Shown: positions 1 to 20,166 of the stretch, piece by piece
How the letters are laid out: each line of letters opens with the position of its first letter
How positions within the stretch are numbered: position 1 is the stretch's first letter
Assembly: GCA_034509925.1 (NCBI GenBank)
Contig: CM067528.1
Span: 785,001-849,000, forward strand
DNA from: Hirudinaria manillensis
Taxonomy: Eukaryota > Annelida > Clitellata > Hirudinida > Hirudinidae
Reading direction: 5' to 3'
Length of the DNA: 64,000 bases
The notes under the pieces: generated by a model
What the model saw: only the letters and a program-made list of their open reading frames with translations
Told to the model about the DNA's origin: nothing
Database searches by the model: none
Translations under genes and position numbers: made by a program

Positions 1-844
1 AAATATTTTGAATCGCATTTTATTTATTTCTCGTTTAAATTTCTCCTTGGAATGCAGAAAGATCTGTTCCTTTTCAGAATGTCATATTCCAGAACGTCGA
101 ATACCAGGCACCAAGGCATATTCTTGTGCAGTGTTTTGATTTTACAAGGCTTTGATAAAACTCTTTTAATGTTTCACATTCACGTTGCTAATTCGCATTG
201 ATAATTGCCTCATTAATTCAATCTTATTTATCGGGACTTTCTAAAAATTAGAACCTGGATCGTGGACATTATGACTTTAAAACAAGCAAAGATAAAATTT
301 GCGTTTCGCAAATTCTGAAACGTTTATGTTCAATTATCAAAGTAAATGTCTAAAATCACAACAAAGCAGGAAATTTACCTGTTTCTTTGTGTCTGAAGAC
401 CCAATAACTTGGCGAGAAACTTTGGCCCTCTTTTTTTCAGTGTTTTACGACTAACTTTTGGGAGGCAGCTACAAGCTTCTTATTCGTTTCTTAATTAATA
501 AAAGTAAAGAAAAATGATTAATTAACATTTTCAAGAATATTTAAAAATCTAAAATTAAATCATACAAAACTTTGGGTGACCAGACAAAGCCAGACTCTTA
601 AAAATTCGACTTTTTACAAGGCCATGGTTATGAAAGTAAAAATAACTTCACCTCAGAATTCAGCTTCCATCTCTTTCCCTTCTTAACTCCACATCAAACC
701 GCTTAAATTTTCAGCACAAGGTCATGTTTGAAAAGCAATCGTATTTAATGCACAACTCAATGGAAATGTAATTTATTGTCTTCTCGCCTTACAAAAGCCA
801 GCCGAGCCGAGTAGAATTAGCTCAGTCAGACCCCTACCTTCGTC
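1..844. other. AT-rich upstream region, no gene seen
   Basis: No exon-like open frame with splice sites and no RNA gene was recognised. The stretch just before 845 should hold the promoter and 5' UTR of the SCOT gene, but I see no clear TATA box or other motif that I would call. Confidence 0.5.
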
Positions 845-6734
<5,890 letters not shown>

Positions 6735-6949
6735 AGTTGCCCACCTTCCAGAACTAGGAATTCTTCTCTGTCGACGTCGTCGTCGTCGTCACCACTGGTG
6801 TCCTCCTCTTCGTCGTCGTCATCGTTGTCATCGACGTCGCTGATGTTAATTGCAAACTGATTGGCTATTAGTTCTGTAATTATTGTTGGTTCTGGTGCCT
6901 ACTTTCCATATTTATTGCTATTACTTTTATTATTACTTTATTATTATTA

Positions 6950-7001
<52 letters not shown>

Positions 7002-8875
7002 GTTATTAGAGGTATTATTTTTAGTAAAGTTATTTACTAATCTTTAAAAAATATTTTACCGTTTTTGCCATGAATTGCCTTCAAAATGTTGCCCGATGTT
7101 TCCATCTCCTATTGATTGAAATGATTGATTTACAAACGTCTTTTTTGTGCCAGCATCAATCATGGTCGATTCAAATCATTTATTTTATTTTTTGTATTTA
7201 TTTTTTTTATTCTTTGAAAATTTTACAAAAACATTTAACATTGTTTTGTGATTTATTGTTGAGGTTAACATTGGTAGAAGTTGATGTCGTCTGCTTCATT
7301 GCCGCCTTAAAAAGGACTTAGAGCGTCTGCACGGATGCATTGCATCAACTTATTGGTGGAGAATATGTCTTGGATTTGGATTTATGATTAAGGAATCAAG
7401 TTTTTGTGGATGGTAGTGACTCATTTTCTATATGATTTATTTTTTTAAAATATTTTATTTTAATCTGCTTGAAATCATTTAAGAAAGGTTTTGTAAGTCC
7501 ACTAACATTGCATAGTCAAAGTATTCAGGGCAAATACTTGCATGTGGCTCTGTGAGGGCCTGACTGTTACATTAAAGCAGCAGAAGTAGTGACGTTTAAC
7601 TCGTGACGTTTAACTTCTCATATAATGTTACATTATTGTGGGTATTATAAAGTAAAATTTTTTTTAAATTATGTAAGTAGGGGTGGTGTCGCTCCATGGC
7701 ATCCGTACCGATTATCCGGAGTGAGGCGTTGTCGCTATCAGACGATTTTATGTGAATAGATATATCTCTAATTTATTTCTAAGAAATAATCGTAATATAG
7801 ATTGTATTTGTACCGATATACAAGTAATAGTCTCGAAAAGCTAGATAGCTACATTGAAGTTTTAGCCCGTGATGACTAATGGCTGTTAGCTTCCACCTCG
7901 TTTACTCACATCTTATCTTGATTTCCTCTCGGATTTCATGTATCCCGTCGAGGGTTTATCTTCGAGAGCATCAATGTTTCCAGATATTAAGAATACGAAT
8001 TAGACTCAATCTTTTAAGGATACTGCTTAATAAACCACAGTTTGATATTCGTTTGGCCTTGAAGATTGATTATTCCACAACCAATCATTAATGTTAAATT
8101 TCCAATAAACGCTAAAATGGTTTTCAAAGCAATTAAGACCGTATTTGATGTTCAGTTAAGCAGGTTTCTCATATCTCCAAAATGAGAAGCTTCGACCAAA
8201 ATTATCCAATCAATCACTATTTATGGACTGAAAACTCAAAATATTTCAAACAACAAGTCTACAAAGAGAACAACAGGTCTGTCGAGGTAAAATAACAAAA
8301 AAATAAAAATAAAAATAGAGGAGGAAAAGAATTGAATCTCGGCCTTCACCGAATTCTTTTTGGGGCTATCGTAGCGGGGTATCAATTGTTTTTGACTGGA
8401 GGGAGTAGTGATAAGGTGCAGTTTGTCCGGGATTTCTTTGAGTTGCGGGTTTAATTGGAAATTAATGGTCGAATTCTCCAGAGAAAGTCGGACGGGACTT
8501 CAAAGGCAGTGAATTATCAGGTTCTCGAGTGCGAATTATTTCTAACCATTTCTTCCTTCCTTCACTAGTTTAAGATGTGAAAGCTAGCTTCCATGTCGGA
8601 GCTGTCGTGCTGCTTTGGGGTTTGGTGGACTCTGTTTTAAGCGAAGATTAAATGAAAGTGCAAACTTGTTTAAACTTCTTTTGTAGCACCGAGTTGTGTT
8701 CTGTACGCGCTAATTTAGGCCGTGCTTTGTAATTCTGCTTTGCATCGTTATTTTGTAGATGTTTGACTAGTTTCGCATTTTGCAAAGAGTCTACGTATTC
8801 TTGCAGGGTTTATTGTTCTCGAACAGCCTAGAGAAAGTGAAAACGAACTTTTTGGAGAATTGCAGTTTTAGCAAA
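6735..8875. other. Intergenic region between SCOT and tetraspanin genes
   Basis: This holds the SCOT 3' UTR, with CGT-type repeats near 6770-6840, and an ATT microsatellite at about 6945-7002. The rest is ordinary AT-rich sequence. I saw no spliced gene on either strand. The 5' UTR and promoter of the tetraspanin gene presumably lie in the last few hundred bases. Confidence 0.5.
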
Positions 8876-10904
8876 ATGACACTGAGAGGCTGCATGCAAA
8901 TTTTCAAGTATTCAGTATTTTTACTGAATTTCATCATTTGGGTAAGTCAGTTCGAAAAATAATTGTCTTATGTAAACTATCTAATTATTTTGCAACATTT
9001 ACTGTAGCAATAAATAATAGCTTGCTGCACAATGGAGTTGTAGCCAGATGTAATATGTTACAATTCTAGTTTGATTTATTGACATGTGATAGAACAGGCT
9101 TTATGTCTTAAGGAAAGTTTTTATTTTTTTTTTAAGTTTTGTTTATTTTAGACAAAGATGTTATTTTTTAAACCATAAATAAATCGTTTTAAATCTGTGT
9201 TCATCGCACGAATTGAAGTAATGAATCATACTTTCCTTTCCGAGACATTCAGTTTTTTTGCGGACATTCCATGAATGTTTCCTTAGTTGTCATAAATGTC
9301 AACATCTCTGCTGTTGTGAAAACTCATTAAGTACCACACAAGATACACATTAACATAACAATTAACAATTAATAATTATTATTATTAATATTATCACTTA
9401 CACCATTGCAAACATCTATGCCTATCATCATCATCATTATCATCGTCGTTATCGAAGCTTTCCGGACTATTCCTGCTCGGACTGGCCATCTACCTGCGCA
9501 TGGATCCTACCCTAAACAACATGGTCGCCGTCGGTTACACCACCCACCTGGCGAGCTACCACTTCTTCTGCTACTTCCTGGTAGCCATCGGAGTCACCAT
9601 CACCTTCATCGGCTTCCTGGGCTGTTGCAGCTCCTACCAGGAGTCTCACACCATGCTCGGATTCGTGAGTCTTTTTTTGGGTGGGGAGATTTGGGGCGTT
9701 GGTGTGGTTGAATTGAATTGTGTTGGGTGTTGGTGGTTTATTCTTCGAGTGGGGGTTGTTTCATTTCGTTTTCGTTGACTTTGTTGAGTGGTTACTGATT
9801 GAGAAAGTGATAGATTAATTGGTAATTATTAAATCATTAAATATTATTAATTATTAAATATTATTAAATAAATATTTTATTTAATGGTGTTTTTGTTATT
9901 TTGTTTTTATCTCATTCACTCCTGGCATTCGATTATGTCCGAATGATAATTAACAACAGAATTACTCGAACATTGACTGCAATGGCGGGTTTGCAGTCAC
10001 AAAGAAATTCAATCACATGAAAATGAAGCAGTGATGATTGTGATGATGATGATGCTGATGGTGGTGATGATGATGATGATGATTGTGATGATGACGATGC
10101 TGATGGTGATGATGATGATGATTGTGATGATGATGATGCTGATGGTGGTGATGATGATGATGATGATTGTGATGATGACGATGATGCTGGATGATTCCAG
10201 CTGCTCTTTGGAACCTCAAGGTCCCTCCAAGAGAGGCAGACGATTCTGACAATGGTTTTCTCAGCAGTCTCAGAAAAATTCCTGGAATGACGGTTTCTAG
10301 GGAAACCGCAAGCTGGCGATAATGTTGTCCGGAGCTGATAACCATCGCTACTGTTATCGTGATAACCACTCCTATTATCATCGGAGATATTAAAACATGT
10401 TTTTGTTAATTATTTTGGTGAAATTGTTAAAACCCGAATAAGTTGTGGCTTTTTGAATGGCTGCGGAGGCCATAAAAATGAGGCCGTAATTGTTGTTCTA
10501 CTGGTCTTTGTCATCACCATCTTCATCCTCGTCGTCATCATCATCATCATCACCATAATCACCCACATCATCATCTTGACAAAATGTCCAGCAAATGTTT
10601 ACCTTCTCCTGAACTCTTGATGGTCATCTTGTTGATGTCCAGTAATTGCAAAACACTGTTTGGTGGTGGTTGTGGTGGTGATTATGGTGGTGGTTATGGT
10701 GGTGGTGGTGGTGTGGTGGTGGTGGTTGTGGTGGTGGTGGTTATGGTGGTGGTGGTTGTGGTGGTGGTGGTGGTTGTGGTGGTGATGATGATGGTAATGA
10801 TTGTCCTTTCAAATGCCAAAGCATGATAACATACAACTTAATGATATGGACATTATGTGGACATTGTAGCTGGTAATTATTGATAGCAATAATATTAAAT
10901 AATG

Positions 10905-10952
<48 letters not shown>

Positions 10953-12335
10953 GTTTGATAATTGCTCTGTTGATCAGTATGAGCCGATGATTTGTGCTCA
11001 CTTCGATGAAACTTATTTTCAGTTCCTCGGCATACTCATCGTCTTCCTGATGGCGGAGGTCGGCATGGCTTCCTGGTTGGTGATGCAGAAAAAGAATGTG
11101 AGTCGGTCCTGGTCGTCATCATCATCTTCATCATCGTCATTACCATCATCATCATCATCGTTGTCATTCATAACTGCAATGTTATAACTATTACTAAATC
11201 ATTTCACTCACCACAAGCGTTACTGTTGTCATCATAATCATCACCAAAGAACCATCGTCATCACTATTACCATCATCACCACCAATACCATCATCATCAT
11301 CACCACGACAGGCAAAGCATTCCATAGAGGATTCCATGAGAGGTTACATACAAAAGGATTACGGAGGCAATTTGTTCACCAACGAGCCTGTGGATCACAT
11401 CCAGGAGAATGTATGTTGTTCATGATGATGATGATGATAATGATGATGATGATGATGATGATGATGGCAACGACGGTGATGATGATGACCTGCTATGGAT
11501 TTATAGTGCATCACCTAGAGTTTCATTCACCACTGACCACCGAGGAAAATCTCATGTCCATCATTATCATCACCATCATCATCAATATCATCACCGTCAT
11601 CATAACCATCACCACACTAATTCTCCGTTCAAAATCCAAAATGGCAGTACAAGTGCTGCGGAGGTTCCAACGCCCACGACTACCTGCACTCATCCTGGTT
11701 CAACTCCACCCACCGCCTCCAAAGACACCAACAGCCCCGCAAGCGTCACCATGTCGACGGGACCGACGCGAGCCTCCCGGTCCCCGCCTCCTGCTGCGGA
11801 CCTCAGGGGTCGCGACCCCCCAAGAAGCAGGTTGAGTGCTTCGCAGAGCCGTCCTCGAAGACATCTGCCGACACGGGTCACTCGACCAGGGGTCAGAGGA
11901 ATGCCACTGTTGCTTACGCTCAGGTGAGGAGGAGGAGGTGGAGATGACGACAACGATGATGGTGGTGGTGGTGGTGATGATGATGGTTGTGGATATGATG
12001 ATAATGAGAAATTGTATATTTTATTGCTTAATTACCTAAGTCATTTGATTCAGTCGATGATGATGAGGACGATGATGACGACGACTAAGGCTGTGATCAA
12101 ATTTCCCTGTGGTTGTTAAGGCTTAATTAACTCTTTTGCTTATAATTAATTCATAATTAATCCATAATTAATTCATAATTACATCCAGGGTTGTGCTGCT
12201 CAGATCCTGGAAAACGTGGAAAAGTTTGTCGAGAGGGCTTGCATGTTTGCCCTCGCCATCAGTTCAGTCCAGGTAATAGTTAGTAATAATAAATAATAAT
12301 AATAAATAATAATAATAGTATTTAGTAATAATAAC

Positions 12336-12368
<33 letters not shown>

Positions 12369-12448
12369 TGATTAGTTGTGCATTAAACTAAAATAGTGAT
12401 AATGGAATTCGTTTGGTGATTTTAAAATTCATACAATAACTTGAAATG

Positions 12449-12487
<39 letters not shown>

Positions 12488-12608
12488 GTTTAACTAATTA
12501 ATTGATTAATTTTTAATCTTGTTATTCGAACAGATGTTGAGCCTCGTCTGCTCTCTCTGCCTCTGCTGCGGCCTGAGACGAAGATCGGCGGGAGGATACA
12601 AGTCGTGA
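8876..12608 (+). CDS. Tetraspanin, 7 exons
   Basis: This is a four-pass membrane organiser of the tetraspanin family. Exons: 8876-8941, 9458-9664, 11023-11097, 11312-11410, 11648-11923, 12189-12272, 12534-12608. The sum is 882 nt, 293 residues, and almost every intron is phase 0. TM1 lies at about residues 11-35 (NFIIWLSGLFLLGLAIYL), TM2 at about 53-78 (ends GFLGCCSSYQ), TM3 in exon 3 (FLGILIVFLMAEVGMASWL), TM4 in exons 6-7. The large extracellular loop in exons 4-6 has the diagnostic CCG (C152, C153), a PASCC (C198, C199), C213 and a GC (C243) before TM4, so six loop cysteines. The tail is short, with a CLCC stretch suited to palmitoylation and a basic RRR. The loop insert between CCG and PASCC is rich in His, Gln and Arg. 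I cannot tell which vertebrate subfamily it matches best (CD151/TSPAN-like is a guess). The start ATG is in a signal-anchor context and no upstream in-frame ATG is open. Confidence 0.92.
10030..10190. repeat. GAT-type microsatellite, tetraspanin intron 2
   Basis: Three longer-period repeats of GATGATGATGCTGATGGTGGT-like blocks lie in a row, so this is a trinucleotide repeat with a higher-order period of roughly 50 bp. The Met/Val and His frames across it are not genes. Confidence 0.85.
10661..10795. repeat. GTG/GGT microsatellite, tetraspanin intron 2
   Basis: Near-pure GGT and TGT triplets run for about 130 bp in the same intron, followed by an ATT tract at about 10903-10952. No coding signal. 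Confidence 0.85.
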
Positions 12609-12615
12609 AAATTGG

Positions 12616-12735
12616 AATATTAACGAGACCTGATTATAATATTAATAAGACCTGATTATAATATTAATAAGACCTGATTATAATATTAATAAGAGCTGAT
12701 TATAATATTAACAAGAGCTAATTATAATATTATAA
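12616..12735. repeat. ~24-bp minisatellite just after the tetraspanin stop
   Basis: About five tandem copies of a unit like ATTAATAAGACCTGATTATA run with small changes (AGACC to AGAGC) directly after the stop codon, so inside the 3' UTR. Confidence 0.85.
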
Positions 12736-14583
12736 CGAGACGCCGGGTTACGTTCACGATCTGTCTCTGAGACTCAGTTGTAAGTTGTGCATTGCTTGCC
12801 ATCGCTTCACGAAATGATGATGATGATGATGATGATGAAGACGACGACGACGATGATGATGATGATGATGAAGATGATAAGATTAAGGGTGTTGATGAAG
12901 ACGACGATGATCATGATGATAAGATTAATGATGTTGATGATGACGACGATGTTGCTACAGTAAGATTACTAGAATTCTTTTATGAAGTGTCGTTCTATCA
13001 TCATTATCATCGTCATCATGTTATCGACGTTGTCATGGAAACCCGTTTGCAATCTCAGTCGCAGACGTTGTTTTTGTTCCGAAAAGTATTTTTGACCGAT
13101 TTTAGCTCCGACGAAATCTCTTCTTTTGGGTCCAATCAGATTACTTGCCAGGGTCGTCGAAGGTCAGGGGTCACCTCTAGCTATGACCTCGTAACTGCTT
13201 TTCTTGATGCTTTTTTTTTGCTAATCGCCCTTTAATTCCTGGGAAGTGAAAGAATAATAATAAGTGCAATAATTATTATAATAATAATAAAATGGTATTT
13301 TTATAACTAATAGTACATAATTAGTGATTAGTTGAAGATGGGCGTTGTTGATGTTGAATGTCATTTTGAGAAAGTATTTTCTCTGCATCACTTATTTGTC
13401 TGCCAGATTATGATAATGATTGTTACGCTGACGACGACGACGATGATGATGGTGATGATGATGATGGTGATACATATTGGTAAACTTGTAGTTGTCATGG
13501 ATTAAGTAATATCGATCTTGTCATCTGACGTGGAGTGTATTTTTGAAGCTTAAAGTTGCATTTAAAAGATATTAAACACTTTATTTCCTCAATTCTCAAA
13601 AGTTAAGTTTATATTTAAGTTTATATTTATTTTTATTTTTTTTTAAAATTTTTGTTCGTAGTTTTTGAGTCGTCGTTCCTTGTTTCTCGAAAGTGCTCAT
13701 CCTCGAGGTGTGTTTCGTCCTTCAGCTTTGGCATCATCTAGTCTTTGAAGTATTAGCAACGTTGAATCGTGCATAATCGTCTGCTTCGTCTCCTCGGGGG
13801 AGGCAGATTTTTCAGAAGTATTTTTCTGTTTTTTGAAATTATAGTTTTGCCTTTTTTTTCCTTTTGTGTTTTTCAGCCCAGAGTCCGATTGCTTTGTTTG
13901 ATGTGTCCTGATGAAACGTAAACTCGAAAATTTTTTTTTTCTGAATCCCTTTGTCTCGGCGATTTTTCGTTCCTTGTTCTCGAGTATTGTTGCTTTGGGA
14001 TACCTTGGAGGAGGTGTCTGTACTTTTCAATCTCGAATTCGCTTGATATCGTCAGTAGATTGAGTAGATCGTATTGAAAACATTTTGTTTTTTTACTAGA
14101 GTGTTCCCCGTTTACAATAAAGCTGTGCTGTAGCATCCTGGAAAAATTTTCGTTTTGCTTGAGGATGTTATTAGATTGCATTAAACGTGGATTAATGAGT
14201 TTAATTTGGAATCAAGCGGTGAAATGAAAAGATCATAAAAGTCGGGATTATCTGAAGATCCTCCAATCTTAGCTGCGCTTAGGCGACGAAATTAAACTTA
14301 AAAACTGTGAGGTAGTTTCTGGAATTTTTGGATTTGACATTCGTCTAATATTCGTCAAAAACAAAATTTTATAAATTTTCTTATTATTGAGGCACTAATT
14401 TATTGGAAATAAAAACTTTTTTTCTAAATTAGGTGCAAATAATAGGTTATAAACGGCACAACCTGCTTGTGTTGTTAGGCAACCGATTTCAAACCAAAAA
14501 CTTTTATCCGGATCTTGCGATTTTTTGCGCAATTTGAGAAATTTGACTTAATTCGACTAAGTTGAATTTTTATTGGTTCATTC
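12736..14583. other. Tetraspanin 3' UTR and androglobin upstream region
   Basis: The stretch contains GAT/GAC microsatellites (12810-12960, 13430-13470) and AT-rich sequence, with no recognisable exon on either strand. AATAA-type polyadenylation motifs occur near 13250-13290. The androglobin promoter must lie towards the right end. Confidence 0.5.
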
Positions 14584-16838
14584 ATGACTTCGAAACCGAC
14601 CAAACCAGATGAGAAAACTTTGTTAGTAACTGGAACTGTTTTGGGAACATTTCACTTTAACCATTTTTAGCTTAAACTTCAGTTTAAAAAGCATAAACTC
14701 TTTTGAGTAGAATGATAACTTGCGAATGAGATCCGTAATTCTGTTTTTTTTTTTCTGCTGAAAACGATTTTAATGCAGAAGTAAATGGTTATTGAGCAGT
14801 CTTCTCTAAAAAAATCAGCTCTACAGCCTGTTGATTAATCATATTTTGTTACTAATTTTAAGCGTTTTCAAACATTACATATTTTTTAAAATTAGGTCAT
14901 CACCAGGTGATGGTTTGGTTAAGAATTGCTTGGCTAAGGAGCCAGCCATTTGGCCTGAGTGGACTGAAACTACTCTCATTAATGAGAATTTTGTAAGAAG
15001 TTTTTGAAGATCTGAAGTTTTCGATGCATTTAAAATCTCATTAGACAAAAATTAAAAGAAATTATAGGAAAATAAAAATATTTTTATTAACTCCATCTTG
15101 AAGGATGGAACAGCTGCATCTCCAAGTAAAATCAAAGGAAAAGAGAAAGCCAAAGATGTTGCACCTGAGAAAACTACTAAGGTTGTAAACTCTGAAATTT
15201 ATGAAATGTTTTGGCTCCAGAAAGTTTTTTTTATTTGATTTCACACTTAATTTACCTTCCATTTAACAGTTATCAAAAAAAAAAAATTAAAAAAAATCAT
15301 AAAACCAGTTTAAAATTTGAAAGCTCGACTCGACTCATTGACTTGTTACTTGTTCCAGGAAGTGACAGAATTTGAAGATCCAGAAGGATCTGATTTTCTT
15401 CCATCAGTCATCAAAGTGGCAAAATGGTTGAGACCTCATGAATATTTAGCAGACAAGGCTGGTGTGATTAATGTTAAACGTGCCAATGGAAATCCCACTT
15501 CTTTGGCTAAGACTTCCTTCTTATAATTAATTCATTATTCATGAACGAATCATGCCAATTAGCAAACCCCCTAAACTAATTAGAATATTAATTTATTGTT
15601 AATATTAAATGCTAATTCTGCTAGACTCCTCCCCCAGGTGCCAGTGGTGGTTGACAATGATGGTCTCTCATACTTTGACCTTGTCTCATGCAGTCAGGCT
15701 GCGAATCAACACGAGGTCATTCATAAACAAACGACATCTCATTAGCATATTAAATTATGCTAAATATTAACTGATTACTAATCACTTCTAACAATTTTAA
15801 CCAATAATTAATTAGGTGATGAGACTGATAGCCAGTCAGATAACAGGCCTTCACCAAGCTCTGGGCAGTCCCGGCAAAACCCCTCTGAGTGCCCAAGTCG
15901 TAGCAGATAAGGAATCGACCAAGGAAGACAAGAAAGGAAGAAAACTCAACAAGAGCAAGAACAACAACGAAAGCAACAACAATAACAATGAAGGGGAAAA
16001 CGGCAACAACAGCAACTCGGGTAACCACGACGACGATATCATTAACTCAAGCGTGTTGAACGGCTTGGGTGCCATAAAAGAGGAAGAGGAAGAAGATGGG
16101 TTAGGTCCCGAGTCCTCTGCTCCACCCAACAACAGCAACAACAATAACAACAATGACAACAACAACAACGTCAACATCAACGCCAATCCCAAAAAGAACC
16201 CTCAAAAGGCACAGGTCGCTTCCAGCAGTAAGGACGACCTCAGCCTCGGGTCGGGGGGTTGGAAACCCTGGAACCACATCTTCTCGACCCATGCTGGAGG
16301 TGACCACGTTCGTCCGACTTACAACGCACACGGAAAGTATTGTGTGAAATTGTATTGGATGGTGAGTATTGGCTTCATAGCTTCATGTCTCATCATATAT
16401 ACTTGTCATACCACACCTATATATAGGGCATATCTTGTAATTACAGTATATAGTGTTATATCTTGATATAGGGATCCAACAATATATATATACCTGTTAC
16501 ATGTCTTTATATACTGTCATGTCTTGCTATACAAACTTGTTACACACAACTTTATAACTTCCTGCAAGCATCTTAGAAGCATACAGTTGTCTGACTAATC
16601 ATAACAATTATGTCCTTAAACATACTCATCAACCATTGGTTGATTTTAGGGCTGCTGGAGGAAGCTGGTAGTGGACGATTTGATGCCATTGGACGAGGAG
16701 GGCAGACTCCTCCTACCACAGACGAGGCTGGGTCACGAGATTTGGCCAATGCTGCTGACCAAAGCACTGTTGAAGATAATCTCCTTGGAGTACGAACTCC
16801 TTTATTTCAACTTTGTTTGACTTTATTTTTATTAATCA

Positions 16839-16875
<37 letters not shown>

Positions 16876-17742
16876 CTATTATTTTAAATCATTCATGTGA
16901 AATATATAATTTCCAACTTTGTTTATCAATTTAACTCAAAATGCTTAAATAATTAACTAATCAATCAAAGCTCCAAAGTCAAAAACGACCGATTGGAGAT
17001 CGGGGATTCCAGTGTCATTCAGTGTTTGACTGGCTGGGCTCCCGAAGTCATACCTCTCAGGTGGGTAAACCTGAAGTAAATAAACACTTTCCAGATAATA
17101 TATTTACTATATTTATTACCATTAATATTTACATTTATTTATAATATTATTTATAATAATATTAATTATAATAATATTAATTATAATATTATTTATAATA
17201 ATATTAATTATAATATTAATTATAATATTATATATAATATTTATAATATTATCAAATATATCAATTAAAACTATCAAATACTTTATGCATTAATTCGTGA
17301 TTGAACTTTTAGGAACAACCCTTGTGCTGACAAAATATGGACTGCACTCAAGTTGACCCTCGACGAGTTCAAACTGCCCGACCCCAACAAGCCCCAGGAA
17401 GTTCCCGTGGAAGCGAAAGCCCTGCCCGAGAAGGTCGAATAAATTATGTTAATTTATTATGTTATGTTAATTATCTTATTATTTAAATTATTTATGTGAT
17501 TGGTGAAAGAGATATTAACGGATAATTCGTTAAAGGACCTTATTTTGTCGAATTAATTTTTTTTAATGAATAATTTAATTAATTTAATTATTTAATTAAT
17601 TTATTCGTTAATGGAATTCCACTGATTCATTGCAGAGTGAAATTGAAACTAAAGGAACTGGCAAAAAAGACAAAAAGTCTGGAAAAATGAGCTCTCTCAA
17701 GAAAGGTTTTATGTTGTTATGGCCAGCATGCTAATAATATTA

Positions 17743-17797
<55 letters not shown>

Positions 17798-20110
17798 TGA
17801 TGATTATAATTGTTTAAATTATTAATAATTGTAATTCATAAATGATACAAATAACTCAATTAAAAATTTCCAGGAAAATCAACAAAATTGGAAAAAGACA
17901 TGAAAGAAAGCAAATGTTAATATTAATTCCTTCTCGTTTGTGATTGGTTGTATCCTTGACAAATTATAACAACTTAATGAATTATTCATGACGAATACTG
18001 GCTTATTATACTGAATATAGTTTAAATAAATTTATAATTCTCAATATATCTATTAATATATGATTCTTAACTTATATTTAAACCAGTTTAAATAAATCTA
18101 AAGCAAGTTAATTAGCCTAAATGCTTGACAACAGCTCCGTCAAAGCCCGCCCACCCGGAGGAAGCTCCGCCCCCTAGGAAGCCGGAGCTGTTTGTCGTCT
18201 GCCTCTTCCAGGATTCCAGGAAGAGTTTTGAAACAAAAGCAGAAGAAGAGGAAGCAGTGGGTGGAATGTTGTGCTTTGTTTGTTTGTTTATTTGTTTGTT
18301 TGTTTGCTTGCTTGTTTGTTTGAGTTCAGTCGGTGCAGGTCTAGCTCTTGATTTGAGCCTGACATGTTGTTCATCATATTTTCATGTTTAAATTTTGTTT
18401 ACTTGAATAATTTTAATTAATTTATTCTCAATTTTTTAATTCTCTTAAAATTTTCCACCCCGTTAGATGTCCATAAACAACGAACTGACCCGATTCAGTC
18501 TGAACGCCGGCCAATCGCACGCTCTGATCTTGAGTCAAACGAGGTCGACGCCACTGGAAAGACCCGAGGAGGAGGAGCGTGTGCCAGCATGGAAGCTCGT
18601 TCGACCAATCGGGAAAGAGGGCGAAAGTTAGTCCGTTATTTAGGTTCTAAAGATGGAGATAATTCATAATTGTAAATATTTTTCATAATTTATTTAAAAA
18701 ATTGTATTTATTTGAAGAATATGTTTTTTCTCATTAAAACATTTATTTGATAAATATTTATTTAATTCTTATTTGGTTTAATTAAATAATAATTATAAAT
18801 TTAATAAAAAAAAAATTATTTATTTATTTGTTTATTTAAATATGTTTATTCACCTGTTAATCATGCATCGCTTCAGGCCTGCATCCACCTGGTCCAATAA
18901 AATGTCTGAAACTTGTTTCTCCTTTCGTTGACAACACGGAAAAGTTGAACGAGTGAGGATGACAGAAATTATTTGAAGAATTATTTTCAGGCTAACATCA
19001 GAGGAATAAACTGGAAATAATTACTTAAATTATGATTATAATTATGTTTAATTGTGATTATAATTATGTTTAATTATGATTATAATTATGTTTAATTATG
19101 ATTATAATTATGTTTAATTATGATTATAATTATGTTTAATTGGACCCTTAATATTTAAACGATAATTATCACACTAAATGCATTTTATGCATTAATCATA
19201 TTGATCATCATCATTATCATCACCACCACCATCTTCATCGTCATCGTCATTAAACGTAGAGATGCCCTGAACCGACCTAAGCCACAGACTCCTCCTCCCG
19301 AAGAAAGTCTGCCGACCGAGGAGAAAGAGGTGTTTGTGTGTTTTTTTTATGTATAATTCACTAAAATAATTAATAATTTAATTAAAATAATTCATAATAT
19401 AATTAAAATAATTCATAATATAATTAAAATAATTAATAATATTAATTAATCACGTTAATATTTTAAAATTTAAGCACTTGGTTTTTGATAATTCGACAAA
19501 TTTTCATCTCCCGCTACAAGGTCGAAGGTCAAATGAGGTCATCTTCGGCTGCGAAGGGAAAGAAGTCCAATGTCGGCAATAGAAAGAAAAAGGGGGGTAA
19601 TTATTATAATTTTATTATAATTTATGATAATTTATTCTAAATCTAATTTATTATTAATTACTTAAGACTATTAGTAATAACAGTGGCCATTGTTGAAATT
19701 GTGGACCATTTTTAATTCAATGAATTTGAGGAAATGAATAACAAACAAACAAATAAATAAATAAATAATTATGTAAATAAATGAATGAATTAAGTCAATT
19801 TATTAAATTCAACATTAATTTATTTATATTTATATTGATGAATGTAATTGGCTTCTTGAAACTAATTAGAGTTTAAAAATAAATATTAAATTCAAACCCA
19901 GCCTCTCGAGCCGTCAGGACTTCGATGGGAGTTGATGAACAACAACAACAACAACAACAGCAGGAGCAACAAGTTCGACATGACACGAGTCGCGAGTTCT
20001 GGGCAGACTTTGACGTCTTCTGTCGACTCTTCAGGTTCTTGATTTGTTTAAATTTGGTTGTTGACAATGATTGATAGATTGATTGATTGATTGGTTGATT
20101 GATTGATTGG

Positions 20111-20166
<56 letters not shown>

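Noticed and set aside
10013-10381. His-rich minus-strand frame and Met/Val-rich plus-strand frame in the tetraspanin gene
   Set aside because: Microsatellite translation inside intron 2; no splice or start context.
12792-13235. Asp-rich frame after the tetraspanin
   Set aside because: GAT/GAC repeat in the 3' region; no homology landmarks and no exon signals.
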